DNA of 64,000 nucleotides, taken from NCBI GenBank assembly GCA_039679385.1, contig JBDKVB010000053.1, positions 1-64,000 of the forward strand, read 5' to 3'. The position numbers and the translations under genes are program-made. The notes beneath the pieces were generated by a model. It searched no databases, was not told the origin of the DNA, and was given only the letters and a program-made list of their open reading frames with translations. The first letter of the stretch is position 1. Each line of letters opens with the position of its first letter. The DNA is from Armatimonadia bacterium. GTDB taxonomy: Bacteria; Armatimonadota; Zipacnadia; Zipacnadales; JABUFB01. Positions 8,049 to 16,219 of this stretch are shown here, one piece after another.

Positions 8049-9128
8049 ATGGGTCTTGCTGCTGATTTCATGGCCGCGCTGAAGGAACGCACTGGCTGGG
8101 TGGACGAGCTGCTGCTCGCACCCGAGGGCTTCGAGCGCGTCCGTCCCGAGCACCTGCGGCGATTGGTCGCCGCGTACCTGGAGCGAGGCGGAAAGCGCCT
8201 GCGCCCTGCGGTTCTGCTGTTCTGCTGTGGAGCCGTCGGTGGCGATGAGAAGAGTGTTCTTCCCGCAGCGGCGGCGCTGGAGCTCTTCCACACCTGGACG
8301 CTGGTGCATGACGATATCATTGACCACGATGACCTGCGCCGGGGCGGCCCGACCGGCCATGTTCTGGGTGCTCAACTGGCCGCTGCAGACTGGGGTCTAG
8401 GCCGCCCGCAGGCTGAGGACTACGGCGCGAGTCTCGCCATCCTCGCCGGGGATGTCCAGCACGGCATGTGCGTGGACATGTTCCTGCGCTGCACGGACAC
8501 GCCTGCGGACCTGCTGCTCAAGCTCGTGTCCGACCTGGAGCTGAAGGTGGTGTCGGGGCTGGTCGAGGGTGAGACCCTGGACGTGCAACTCGAACAGCGC
8601 CCCATCCCGGAGGTCGAGCTCAGCGAAGTCCTGCGAATGCTGTACCTGAAGACGGGCGTGCTATATGAGTTCGCGGGCAAGGCAGGGGCGATGCTGGGGC
8701 TGAAGACCACCGACGAAGACCACCCCCTTGTGGAGGCGGCCCGGACCTTCTGTGCAAGCTGCGGCACAGCCTTCCAACTGCAGGACGATGTCCTGGGTGT
8801 GACCGGCGACGAGAAGAAGCTGGGCAAGCCGGTCGGCAGTGACATCCTGGAGGGCAAGCGAACGCCGGTGCTGCTGACGGCCTTCGAGCGTGCCGACGCG
8901 AAGCAGCGTCAGGCCCTGCTGCAGGTCGTCGGTCACGCAACGTCCACTCCGGAGCAGGTGGCCGACACCACACGTCTCATCGTCGAGCTCGGGGCTGTCG
9001 AGGCCGTTGCCGACATGGCCCGAGATCACATCGACCGCGCCTACCAGAGCCTGAGGCTGCTGCCGGAGACACCGTACCGGCACTGGCTGGAAGGCTGGGC
9101 GAACTTCATGGTTGACCGCGAGTTCTGA
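8049..9128 (+). CDS. Polyprenyl (geranylgeranyl/longer-chain) diphosphate synthase
   Basis: A 359-residue trans-prenyltransferase. The first Asp-rich motif is DDIIDHDDLRRGGPTGH, the second is FQLQDDVLGVTGDEKKLGK followed by GSDILEGKRT. These bind the magnesium-diphosphates of the allylic substrate and isopentenyl diphosphate. The enzyme makes C15-C50 isoprenoid chains for quinones, carrier lipids or carotenoids. The first motif has the DDxxD spacing of bacterial enzymes; chain length cannot be read without a structure model. It is on the plus strand between the glycosyltransferase and the MTA/SAH deaminase, with short gaps, and may be part of one transcript. Confidence 0.9.
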   Translation: MGLAADFMAALKERTGWVDELLLAPEGFERVRPEHLRRLVAAYLERGGKRLRPAVLLFCCGAVGGDEKSVLPAAAALELFHTWTLVHDDIIDHDDLRRGGPTGHVLGAQLAAADWGLGRPQAEDYGASLAILAGDVQHGMCVDMFLRCTDTPADLLLKLVSDLELKVVSGLVEGETLDVQLEQRPIPEVELSEVLRMLYLKTGVLYEFAGKAGAMLGLKTTDEDHPLVEAARTFCASCGTAFQLQDDVLGVTGDEKKLGKPVGSDILEGKRTPVLLTAFERADAKQRQALLQVVGHATSTPEQVADTTRLIVELGAVEAVADMARDHIDRAYQSLRLLPETPYRHWLEGWANFMVDREF

Positions 9129-9181
9129 TCACGCATCCTTCGTCTGTCCACAAACCGTCTGCCCGAGAGGTCAAGCGACCG

Positions 9182-10480
9182 ATGTCCGTCACCCGCCTTG
9201 AGCACGCGACCTTGCTGCCGATGACACCCGGCTCCTCACCCATCACCGACGGTACACTCCAGTGGACAGACAGCACGCTCACCTACGTGGGGCCCGATTC
9301 AACGGCGCCCGCGGAGCCGGCTGACGAGGTGATCGACGGCAGCGGCTGCGTGGCCCTTCCGGGGCTGATCAACTCCCACACCCATTTGGCGATGACGCTT
9401 TTCCGCGGCTTCGCGGACGACATGCCGCTGAAGCCGTGGCTGGAGGAGAAGATCTGGCCGACGGAGGCCAAGCTGGTAGCTGAGGATGTGTACTGGGGAA
9501 CACGGCTAGGGGTACTGGAGTTGCTGCGTGGTGGCTGCACCTGCTTCAACGACATGTACCACTACTACCCGGAGGCCACGCAGGCCGCCGTCGACGGTGG
9601 CATCCGGGCCTGCCCGTCCGGCGTGTTGCTGGGCTTCCTCAGGGACGATGGCGACGTGGTCGCGAAGGCCGTTGACTTCGCCAGGGCCATACGAGCCGAG
9701 CACGGTGCGACGGTCCACCCGATGCTGGGGCCGCACGCGCCCTACACCTGCCCTAAGGAACTCCTGCAGGCAGTTGCGCAGGCCGCCGGCGAGAATGACC
9801 TCCCGGTGCACATCCATGTGGCCGAGACACAGCACGAGGTGCAGGAGTCGCTGGCCGCCACCGGGGCCACGCCGATCCAGTACCTCGAGCGGATCGGGCT
9901 GCTGGAGTGCCGAACCGTGGCTGCCCACTGCGTTTGGCTTGATGACCGGGATATTGACCTTGTGGTGGAGCGTCAGGTTGGCGTGGCGCACTGCCCGGCG
10001 AGTAATATGAAGCTGGCCAGCGGGTTCGCCAGGGCGCCGGAACTGCTCGCGGCGGGAGCCGTAGTCGGTCTGGGCACAGACGGCGCGGCCTCGAACAACA
10101 AGCTTGACCTGTTCAATGAGATGTACCTGGCCGCGACCGTCCACAAGGTCCGCGGAGGCGACCCCACGCTGGTGAAGGCCGGCGATGCGCTGACGATGGC
10201 GACCCGGAACGGTGCTCGCGCGCTCGCGATTGATGACCTGGTGGGGACTCTTGAGGCGGGGAAGCGGGCCGACCTGTGCCTGGTGGATCTGAGCAGCCCG
10301 CGCCTTCAGCCGGTGCACAACGTGGCTTCGCACATGGTCTATGCGGCTGAGGCCTCGGACGTGAGGATGACCGTCGTCAACGGTCGCATCGTCATGCGGG
10401 ATGGGCAGTTCCCGGGCCAGGATGCCTGCGAAGTCTACGAGCAGTGTCGCGAACGAGCCCGCCGGCTTTGCGGCAACTGA
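9182..10480 (+). CDS. mtaD: 5-methylthioadenosine / S-adenosylhomocysteine deaminase
   Basis: A 432-residue amidohydrolase. The metal-binding HxH is in GLINSHTHLAMT; the family segment FRGFADDMPLKPWLEEKIWP follows. Further ligands are in LPVHIHVAETQHE, AAHCVWLDD and GLGTDGAASNNKLDLF (catalytic Asp). This pattern is characteristic of the MTA/SAH deaminase group (MtaD/DadD), which deaminates MTA, SAH or 5'-deoxyadenosine and so clears products of methylation, polyamine and radical SAM reactions. Length matches the family. It is convergent with the gene at 10518, only 37 bases away. Exact substrate preference is uncertain. Confidence 0.88.
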   Translation: MSVTRLEHATLLPMTPGSSPITDGTLQWTDSTLTYVGPDSTAPAEPADEVIDGSGCVALPGLINSHTHLAMTLFRGFADDMPLKPWLEEKIWPTEAKLVAEDVYWGTRLGVLELLRGGCTCFNDMYHYYPEATQAAVDGGIRACPSGVLLGFLRDDGDVVAKAVDFARAIRAEHGATVHPMLGPHAPYTCPKELLQAVAQAAGENDLPVHIHVAETQHEVQESLAATGATPIQYLERIGLLECRTVAAHCVWLDDRDIDLVVERQVGVAHCPASNMKLASGFARAPELLAAGAVVGLGTDGAASNNKLDLFNEMYLAATVHKVRGGDPTLVKAGDALTMATRNGARALAIDDLVGTLEAGKRADLCLVDLSSPRLQPVHNVASHMVYAAEASDVRMTVVNGRIVMRDGQFPGQDACEVYEQCRERARRLCGN

Positions 10481-10517
10481 CCGCCGGGCCCTCTGTCGAT
10501 CTCTGCAGTTCCCCTGT

Positions 10518-11489
10518 TCAGGCGCCGGGTTTTCCGGCGACCCTCACGTTTTTGCCCAGTTCCCGGAGTAGGGCCTCGGCCGTCGCCATGTCCCGCACCT
10601 GCGTCAGCAGTGCGACGTAGTTGGACTGGCGCATGACGTAAGTCCGCCCCAGACGCTGGTCGCGGACCGAGAAGGCGGCATCACCCAGGGCGCCGACTGC
10701 CGTGGGTGCCCCGGCCGTTGCTGTGAAGGCCTGCAGGGCAGCGTACACCCTTGCGGCAGCGGCCTGATCCGCCGTTTCGAAGAGGGCCAGTTGCATGCTG
10801 ACCTCAAGGCTGCGGTCTGGGAGCCGGCGTCCGTAACTGGCCAGCAGCGCATTGCTAAGGGACGCCTGCCCCAAGACGTTTCGGCGCTGGAACTTCATGG
10901 ACTCCATTACCAGGTCGCGCGTTGGCAGGAGCTTGAAACTGGAAGGTGGGGAAGGGGCTGCGGGCAGCTTCGCCGTGATCGCCTGGGCCAGCTCCAGCAC
11001 AGCCGGTCGTGCGGTGTCCTTGAGTGTGGCGGGAACGATTCGCAGGTAGACGGTCCCGCGCCAGAGGTGCAACTGGTTCGCACGCCAGAACACTGAGAGA
11101 CTGGTCTGGCCCGGAAGAGGGATGATGTCGGGCGTCAGGTTCGGGTCACGATCCTGGGAGAAGGCACCGAAGGCGTCGAGAGGCGTGTCGTAGCAGTAGA
11201 AGTCGGCCGCCAGGGTGGTCCCGGTGCGCTTGTCCGTGAAGACCGAAGCAACCGCCCACTGGAAGTTGTAGGCGAAGTGCCGGTCGGCCTCGCCGTCGAT
11301 GTACTCCCCGAGGTTCTGCTGGGTGTAAGTCGGAAGGTCGGGCTTTAGCGTAAAGGAGACCAACTCGGCCGCGGCCTGGCGCAGAAGTGCGTTCGCCGCC
11401 GCAGGAGTGGGCCAGTCCTGTGCCCATGCGTGACCGGCGACAAGCAGGCACAAACACAGGCCTGCCAGGTTTGCCTGGAGTAGCCTCAT
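10518..11489 (-). CDS. Secreted protein of unknown function (DUF6599-like)
   Basis: A 323-residue protein with a signal peptide (residues 1-23, ending GHAWA|QDW). The mature part contains LGEYIDGEADRHFAYNFQWA and a repeated pattern of beta-strands and amphipathic helices like DUF6599-type proteins, which are found in secreted or periplasmic contexts of many soil and sediment bacteria. The family link is from memory of the YIxGxAxxxxxY pattern and should be treated as tentative. The start is ATG with GAGGAG about 10 bases upstream. It lies 49 bases after the SLH-like gene on the same strand and is probably its operon partner. Confidence 0.65.
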   Translation of the reverse strand: MRLLQANLAGLCLCLLVAGHAWAQDWPTPAAANALLRQAAAELVSFTLKPDLPTYTQQNLGEYIDGEADRHFAYNFQWAVASVFTDKRTGTTLAADFYCYDTPLDAFGAFSQDRDPNLTPDIIPLPGQTSLSVFWRANQLHLWRGTVYLRIVPATLKDTARPAVLELAQAITAKLPAAPSPPSSFKLLPTRDLVMESMKFQRRNVLGQASLSNALLASYGRRLPDRSLEVSMQLALFETADQAAAARVYAALQAFTATAGAPTAVGALGDAAFSVRDQRLGRTYVMRQSNYVALLTQVRDMATAEALLRELGKNVRVAGKPGA

Positions 11490-11538
11490 CCCGACTCATC
11501 TCCTCGACCCGTCACGAGCTTACGATGCTCCGCAGTTG

Positions 11539-12177
11539 CTAGGGCTCGTCGATATGCTGCTGCGGCAGGTGCTGCTCAGACCACACCAGCAGCCGTGACA
11601 TAGCCAGGCAGACCTGCCACCTGGGCATGGGCTTGTCGAGATGCATCTTGCCGTCCGGGTACCCGATCATCAGGTCCTCGGCCCGGAGCACCTCAGCGGC
11701 CTGGGTGTAGAGGTATTCCATATCGCTCATCGGGTGGCGCAGGTATCCTTCGCCCTTGACCGCGCGGAAGAGGTTAGTGAACATCCACGCAAACTGCGCC
11801 CGCGTCAGCGGCTTGTCCCCACAGAAACGCGTATCCGGCGGGCCGGGGTAGATTCCGCTGGCCACCAGGACGCGGGTCGCGTCCTCGGCCCAGTGTTGCC
11901 AGGGCACGTCGGGTGGCCGGCGCTCCTCGACCGGTAGCGGAAGGTGGAAGAACCACACGAGCCGGCTCACCACTGCAGCCCACTCGTAGCGGGTGCAGGT
12001 CTGTTCGGGCCGGACGTTGAAGTCCTCATAGCCGACGATGAGCCGGCGCACCATCTCGTTCGTCATTGCCTCAGTGTACAGCGGCCGCCAGGCCGGTTCC
12101 GGCCAGTCGGGGTCCTGTGCCTGGCAAACCACCGGCACAAGGAGCAGAAGCACAAGTAGCGTCGCCCAGACGCGCAT
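11539..12177 (-). CDS. Secreted SLH-domain-like protein
   Basis: A 212-residue protein with a signal peptide (residues 1-20). The mature chain has two segments resembling S-layer homology repeats: TCTRYEWAAVVSRLVWFF with ATRVLVASGIYPGPPDTRF, and LTRAQFAWMFTNLFRAV with AEVLRAEDLMIGYPDGKM followed by MPRWQVCLAMSRLLVW. SLH repeats bind pyruvylated cell-wall or outer-membrane-associated polymers. The copies here are degenerate. The gene is transcribed from a good minus-strand promoter at 12225-12253 and followed by the DUF6599-like gene. Confidence 0.65.
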   Translation of the reverse strand: MRVWATLLVLLLLVPVVCQAQDPDWPEPAWRPLYTEAMTNEMVRRLIVGYEDFNVRPEQTCTRYEWAAVVSRLVWFFHLPLPVEERRPPDVPWQHWAEDATRVLVASGIYPGPPDTRFCGDKPLTRAQFAWMFTNLFRAVKGEGYLRHPMSDMEYLYTQAAEVLRAEDLMIGYPDGKMHLDKPMPRWQVCLAMSRLLVWSEQHLPQQHIDEP

Positions 12178-12224
12178 GAGTGTGCCCTCCCAGGTTGCGA
12201 TGATAGCTGCGACATGCGTACTGG

Positions 12225-12253
12225 ATTATAATGCCCCGCGGCGCGGCATGCAA
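12225..12253 (-). promoter_or_regulatory. Sigma-70-type promoter of the SLH-like gene
   Basis: On the minus strand, TTGCAT (12253-12248), a 17-base spacer, then a perfect TATAAT (12230-12225). It is followed by a short leader with GGGAGGG just before the ATG at 12177. Confidence 0.72.
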
Positions 12254-12345
12254 ACCTATTTGTGTACATTCACGGGCGAAGCACTACACGAATCGCCCCG
12301 GTCTTGAGCCAAGGTTGCGCCTCGCGGTCGGTGATGAAGTCGCCC

Positions 12346-13449
12346 TCATCTGGCGCGAAGGACCAGATAGAGCCCCCAGCCGCCGAAGATCACGTTCTGA
12401 GCCCAGGCGGCAACGGCGGGCGGCAGGTCACCGACAAGCCCGAAGGCGAGACCCCACGAACGGACGCCATTGTAGAGGAACACGATCAGGATCGACAGGA
12501 CGATCCCCACGAAGCTGCCCAGGTGTGCGTAGCGCATCCCCAGGGGAGCGGCCACCAGCACAAAGATCAGGCACGCCAGCGGAATCGAGTACTTGAACTG
12601 CATGCGCACCTTGAGCCGCTGGGCGTCAATGCCTCCGGTTTCGAGGACCACGGACGCCTGCTCCAGTTCACGAGCGCTCATCTCGAACTCGCTGCGTTGG
12701 TCGAGGTAGTAGTCCTGCAGCGCCGCCCAGAGGCTGACCTCCTGCGTCGCGAACCGCCGGGGCTTGCCGACGGGCGCGCCGTCGGGTCCGAAGCTCAGGA
12801 CCACGCCCTCGCAGAGGACCCAGCTCTTGCCCCGCAGCTCGGCCCACTTGGCCGCCGTCAGCGTCCGGAGCTGACCGTCCTCTGCGTTGGACATCACCAA
12901 CACGTCGTCGAGTCGGTTCGTCTTCTCGTCCATGTGTCCGACGTAGAAGATGCGGCCGTCCTTGTCGCGGAAGGCCTGGTCGTTTCGCGGGCGCAGGACC
13001 GGCTGAGAGTTGGTCATCTGCAGGAAGGCGCGTGTCGAGCGCTGATTGGCACCGGGGACGACGTACTCCTCGATGCAGAAGGAGGCAACTGAGCCCAGAA
13101 CGCCCACTGCGATGAAGGGCACCCACAGGCGTCGCAGGCTCGTGCCACTGGCTCGCACAGCAGTGGCCTCACCGTTGCGAGTGATGGCCGTCGAGACCAT
13201 AGCCACACCGACGAGAACGCCAACGGGCAGTGACCAGGAGACTGCTCGAGGCAAGCTGTAGAGGAGGTACTGGGCAATCAGGGAAACAGGCACTGTGGAG
13301 CCGACAAGCGCCTGCCCAAGGTCAATGGCGGCCTCGCTCATCAAGATGACGACGAAGACGCTCAGGCCGAGGAGCACCGGGAGCACCAGGAGCCGAAGAA
13401 GGTAGCGGTCGACGATGCGCATAGGAGATAGGACGCGATACGGCGTCAT
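12346..13449 (-). CDS. LptF/LptG-family lipopolysaccharide export permease
   Basis: A 367-residue inner-membrane protein with the YjgP/YjgQ layout: membrane helices at about 15-37, 58-80 and 98-118, a roughly 150-residue periplasmic beta-jellyroll domain, and three C-terminal helices at about 278-362. In the LptB2FG complex these proteins extract lipopolysaccharide or lipid-linked glycans from the inner membrane and feed the LptC-A-D bridge. Hallmark segments include SWSLPVGVLVGVAM and the N-terminal VDRYLLRLLVLPVLLGL. I chose ATG 13449, which has GAAAGGG upstream. It is the last gene of an AcpS-LptF arrangement. Presence of this gene supports an outer membrane. No partner permease is in view. 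Confidence 0.85.
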   Translation of the reverse strand: MTPYRVLSPMRIVDRYLLRLLVLPVLLGLSVFVVILMSEAAIDLGQALVGSTVPVSLIAQYLLYSLPRAVSWSLPVGVLVGVAMVSTAITRNGEATAVRASGTSLRRLWVPFIAVGVLGSVASFCIEEYVVPGANQRSTRAFLQMTNSQPVLRPRNDQAFRDKDGRIFYVGHMDEKTNRLDDVLVMSNAEDGQLRTLTAAKWAELRGKSWVLCEGVVLSFGPDGAPVGKPRRFATQEVSLWAALQDYYLDQRSEFEMSARELEQASVVLETGGIDAQRLKVRMQFKYSIPLACLIFVLVAAPLGMRYAHLGSFVGIVLSILIVFLYNGVRSWGLAFGLVGDLPPAVAAWAQNVIFGGWGLYLVLRAR

Positions 13450-13515
13450 CGGGCCCTTTCTGCCCGCAGGCTTCCGACCCGCGCCATTGAGAAGAGACCA
13501 GTCCGCACTCAGCCG

Positions 13516-13911
13516 CTAATCGTGGCGCGGATACGGGCCCTCCAGGACGACGAAGGCGATAGCCTGGTCGCGCTCATGGGACAGGGATATGTGTATTTTC
13601 TGAACCCCGAGGGACTTCGCCCACTCCAGCGCGTCCCCTACGAGCTCGACGGAAGGGCGGCCGCCGAACTCGTTGACCACGTGGATATCCAGGAACTTGA
13701 CGCCGCAGGCCCAGCCGGTTCCCAGGGCCTTCATCGTCGCTTCCTTGGCAGCGAACCGCGCGGCGAGACGCTCAGCCGTCCCGGCCTTCTTGGTCGCCCT
13801 TGCCTGCTCCTCCGGTGTAAAGACACGGTCGAGGAAGCGCCCGCCGTACTTCTCGGCCATGCGCTGCATCCTCTGTACTGAACAGATATCAGTGCCGACG
13901 CCGACGATCAT
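13516..13911 (-). CDS. acpS: Holo-[acyl-carrier-protein] synthase
   Basis: A 131-residue AcpS-type phosphopantetheinyl transferase that moves the 4'-phosphopantetheine arm of CoA onto the acyl carrier protein of fatty-acid synthesis. The two magnesium-binding motifs are VGTDICSV (Asp at 8) and RFAAKEATMKALG (Glu near 58). I chose the ATG at 13911, giving MIVGVGTDIC, the usual N-terminus; a longer frame upstream lacks family similarity. It sits 66 bases before LptF and 68 after the L,D-transpeptidase, all minus, so envelope functions are grouped. Confidence 0.92.
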   Translation of the reverse strand: MIVGVGTDICSVQRMQRMAEKYGGRFLDRVFTPEEQARATKKAGTAERLAARFAAKEATMKALGTGWACGVKFLDIHVVNEFGGRPSVELVGDALEWAKSLGVQKIHISLSHERDQAIAFVVLEGPYPRHD

Positions 13912-13979
13912 GCCGGGCTTCCTCCGTGACTGGTTGCGGCCGCATCCGGGTTGCACTTCGGCCCCGGCACCCGCGAAGA

Positions 13980-15047
13980 CTACTCGTGGATGCTCACTCT
14001 GGTGCCGACCGGGATGACTTCGTACAGCTCAAGAGCGTGCTTGTTGAGCAGTCGCACACATCCGCCCGAGATTCGCTGGCCGATGGACGAAGGCTGGTTG
14101 GTGCCGTGAATGCCAATGATACGACTGGTTGCATGCCCCCGGGCGGTCGTGCCCAGCCAGCGAGCGCCCAGAGGGTTGCGAGGACTGCCGCCGGGAATGT
14201 ACTCGCCCCAGTAGGCGCGCCAGCCCGGCCAGGCCGCCTTGTTCTGAATCTCGAATTCGCCGACGGGTGTGTTGTTACCCGCGCCGGTGCAGGCCTGGTA
14301 ATGCTTGACGAGAGTGCCCGCATAGCAGATCTGCAGCCAACGATCGGAGCGATCGATCTCGATGTGCAGCGCACGCACAGGCATCAGCACACGGATCGAG
14401 GTCGTTCCCTTCTGGAGCACGTAGATACCGGTCTTCGTCTCGCGCTCGAGAGACATATTGAAGGCTTTCGCTGCGCTGAGCAGCGGGATGCAGAACTCCT
14501 TGCCGTCCACGTAGGGCGGAGCCGGTAGGTCAACCGGGCTATAGTTGCGCTCTGCACGGGTCTGACCGGGCGTGAAGACGGTGATCCCGTCTGTGCTGAA
14601 GATGGTCGCCTTGCCGGCGCCGTCCCACTGCATCTCGTCGCCTACCCAGGGCACGAGTTTCCGCAGGGGCACACAGGCACGGCCGTCCTTGATCGTCCCC
14701 TCGGCGCTGATGCGCAGGCTCTTGCGGGCAGCCTGGAGGCGCTGGTAGAGGTCGTTGGCGGCCAGGTTTGGGTTGTTCAGATGACTTTCGAAGACGGGCA
14801 CTCCCTGCTCGGAGGCAGTGCGTTTTTGGGTACTGCGGGCGCTGACAGGCACATACGCCCAGGGATGGCCCGGGTCGCCATCACTCGTTGCCCCGGGGGG
14901 CCGCAAGCCCAGGAAGGTGTCGGGGCGTGCAGTGATGGCGATGTCTGAGCCGTAGAGACAGACGTACAGGACGCCTGCGACGGCAAGAAACCGGAGCAGG
15001 TTCCGTTGTGAGGCGTGCCTTGCTGCGACAGCCGAGGTGTCCGGCAT
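13980..15047 (-). CDS. L,D-transpeptidase (YkuD) with copper-amine-oxidase-like N-terminal domain
   Basis: A 355-residue envelope enzyme. Residues 18-36 form a membrane anchor or uncleaved signal. Residues of about 105-215 look like the copper amine oxidase N-terminal-like domain found fused to many wall enzymes (VPLRKLVPWVGDEMQW, FCIPLLSAAKAFNM). The C-terminal YkuD domain carries IGIHGTNQPSSIGQ and SGGCVRLLN, with the catalytic Cys at about 330. These enzymes make 3-3 cross-links in peptidoglycan or attach proteins to it. The start is ATG with GGAGGGCGGGAG just upstream. It is first in a minus-strand row with acpS and the LptF-like gene. Confidence 0.88.
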   Translation of the reverse strand: MPDTSAVAARHASQRNLLRFLAVAGVLYVCLYGSDIAITARPDTFLGLRPPGATSDGDPGHPWAYVPVSARSTQKRTASEQGVPVFESHLNNPNLAANDLYQRLQAARKSLRISAEGTIKDGRACVPLRKLVPWVGDEMQWDGAGKATIFSTDGITVFTPGQTRAERNYSPVDLPAPPYVDGKEFCIPLLSAAKAFNMSLERETKTGIYVLQKGTTSIRVLMPVRALHIEIDRSDRWLQICYAGTLVKHYQACTGAGNNTPVGEFEIQNKAAWPGWRAYWGEYIPGGSPRNPLGARWLGTTARGHATSRIIGIHGTNQPSSIGQRISGGCVRLLNKHALELYEVIPVGTRVSIHE

Positions 15048-15165
15048 TTGCTCCCGCCCTCCGTCGCTGCATCCTCAGCGGTGTCCCTCCGCATGCGGCA
15101 AGGAGTCGGTTCGCCCTTCGGGGACCCTATCCCTGCCCCGCGGTGGGGGACACCGACGTCCTAAG

Positions 15166-15195
15166 GAAACGCCGCCGGGCATCACCCGACGGCGT
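15166..15195 (-). terminator. Rho-independent terminator of the sugar isomerase gene at 15228
   Basis: An 11-bp stem (15169-15179 with 15185-15195, one GU pair) and a 5-base loop, followed on the minus strand by a short TTTCC tract. It begins 33 bases after the stop codon of the isomerase gene. Confidence 0.7.
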
Positions 15196-15227
15196 CAGTA
15201 GATCGCTCTGGTCAGGCCAAGGCCTCG

Positions 15228-16106
15228 CTACTTGCGTAGGTTGGCGATCATGGCCTGGATCTTCTCGAAGCAGATGCGGCTGGCCTCCTCGCCGCCGGCT
15301 GAGAAGGCTGCGCCACCGGGCCGGTTCATGGTCGCCTCGTCGAGTTGGCTCGTCGGGCGCCAGTGGGTCTCCAGGCTGCAGGCGCCCTCGTACCCCATGT
15401 CGATGAGTGCCTGGAACTGGGCGGGATAGTCGATGTAGCCGCCGTCGCCGACCGGGACGCAGCGGGCACCGGCCTCGTTGGTGGGGTCCTTCACGGCGTC
15501 CTTGATATGCATGTGGATCATGTAGGGTCTCATGCGATCGAAGGCGTTGGGGAAGGGAAGCTCGCCGTCCTCGGCGTAGACTTCGTTAGCAGCATCCCAG
15601 ATTGCGCGTACGCGATCGCTGGCGAGGTCCTTGTACATCTGCTCGGCCTCTGCCGCCGTGGCGATGTGGGTGGAAGCCTCGTTCTCAATGCCGATGTAGA
15701 CGTCCTCGGCCTCACAGATGCGGATGGGTTCTGCGTAGGCATCGAGCAACTGCTGCCAGACGTCCTTCGCCGGGCCGGTTCGCCAGAAGGTGAAGCCGCG
15801 GATGATCTTGCAGTCGAAAGTGTGCGCCAGCTCGATGCAGTTGCGCAGGATGCCCAGGTGCTCCTGGTAGTGCTCGGCGTTGCCGAGGTCGCATTTCAGG
15901 AAGGGCGAGGCGATGCAGGGAACCTGGAAACCGGCCGCCGCCATGATGCCCTTCATGCGGGTGATCTGGTCGGCGGTCAGCTTGTGGGCCGGCGTGTCCC
16001 AGATGGACCGGGGCTCGACCATGCCTACGCCGAAGTCACTGCACACGTCGACGACGCGCTGGAAGTCCTGGGATATCTCGTCACTGATCACACTGAGCTT
16101 GAACAT
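15228..16106 (-). CDS. Sugar phosphate isomerase/epimerase (xylose isomerase-like TIM barrel)
   Basis: A 292-residue AP-endonuclease-2/xylose-isomerase-like TIM barrel. It starts FKLSVISDEISQDFQRVVD and has metal-ligand-type segments YIGIENEAST, RAIWDAANEV, IHMHIKDAV and GACSLETHW (Glu/Asp/His/Glu at strand ends). Members interconvert or epimerise sugars, inositols and related polyols. The substrate is unknown. The start is ATG with GAGGAG upstream. A hairpin at 16126-16154 separates it from the lipoprotein gene, and a terminator follows it, so it is probably single. It is related in fold, not closely in sequence, to the isomerase at 19629. Confidence 0.85.
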   Translation of the reverse strand: MFKLSVISDEISQDFQRVVDVCSDFGVGMVEPRSIWDTPAHKLTADQITRMKGIMAAAGFQVPCIASPFLKCDLGNAEHYQEHLGILRNCIELAHTFDCKIIRGFTFWRTGPAKDVWQQLLDAYAEPIRICEAEDVYIGIENEASTHIATAAEAEQMYKDLASDRVRAIWDAANEVYAEDGELPFPNAFDRMRPYMIHMHIKDAVKDPTNEAGARCVPVGDGGYIDYPAQFQALIDMGYEGACSLETHWRPTSQLDEATMNRPGGAAFSAGGEEASRICFEKIQAMIANLRK

Positions 16107-16125
16107 GCCTGGCTCCTCGAACCTA

Positions 16126-16154
16126 CGAGCCGCTCCTTGTGGGGGAGCGGCTCG
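16126..16154 (-). terminator. Strong stem-loop after the zinc-ribbon lipoprotein gene
   Basis: A perfect 11-bp GC-rich stem (16126-16136 with 16144-16154) and a 7-base loop, between the stop at 16220 and the next start at 16106. No T-run follows on the minus strand, so it may end transcription weakly or protect the mRNA 3' end. Confidence 0.45.
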
Positions 16155-16219
16155 GTGATCATGCTTCTACGCTGTGCCCCATAGAGACGAAGGGCTGGTA
16201 AACTGTCTGCGTATCGTGG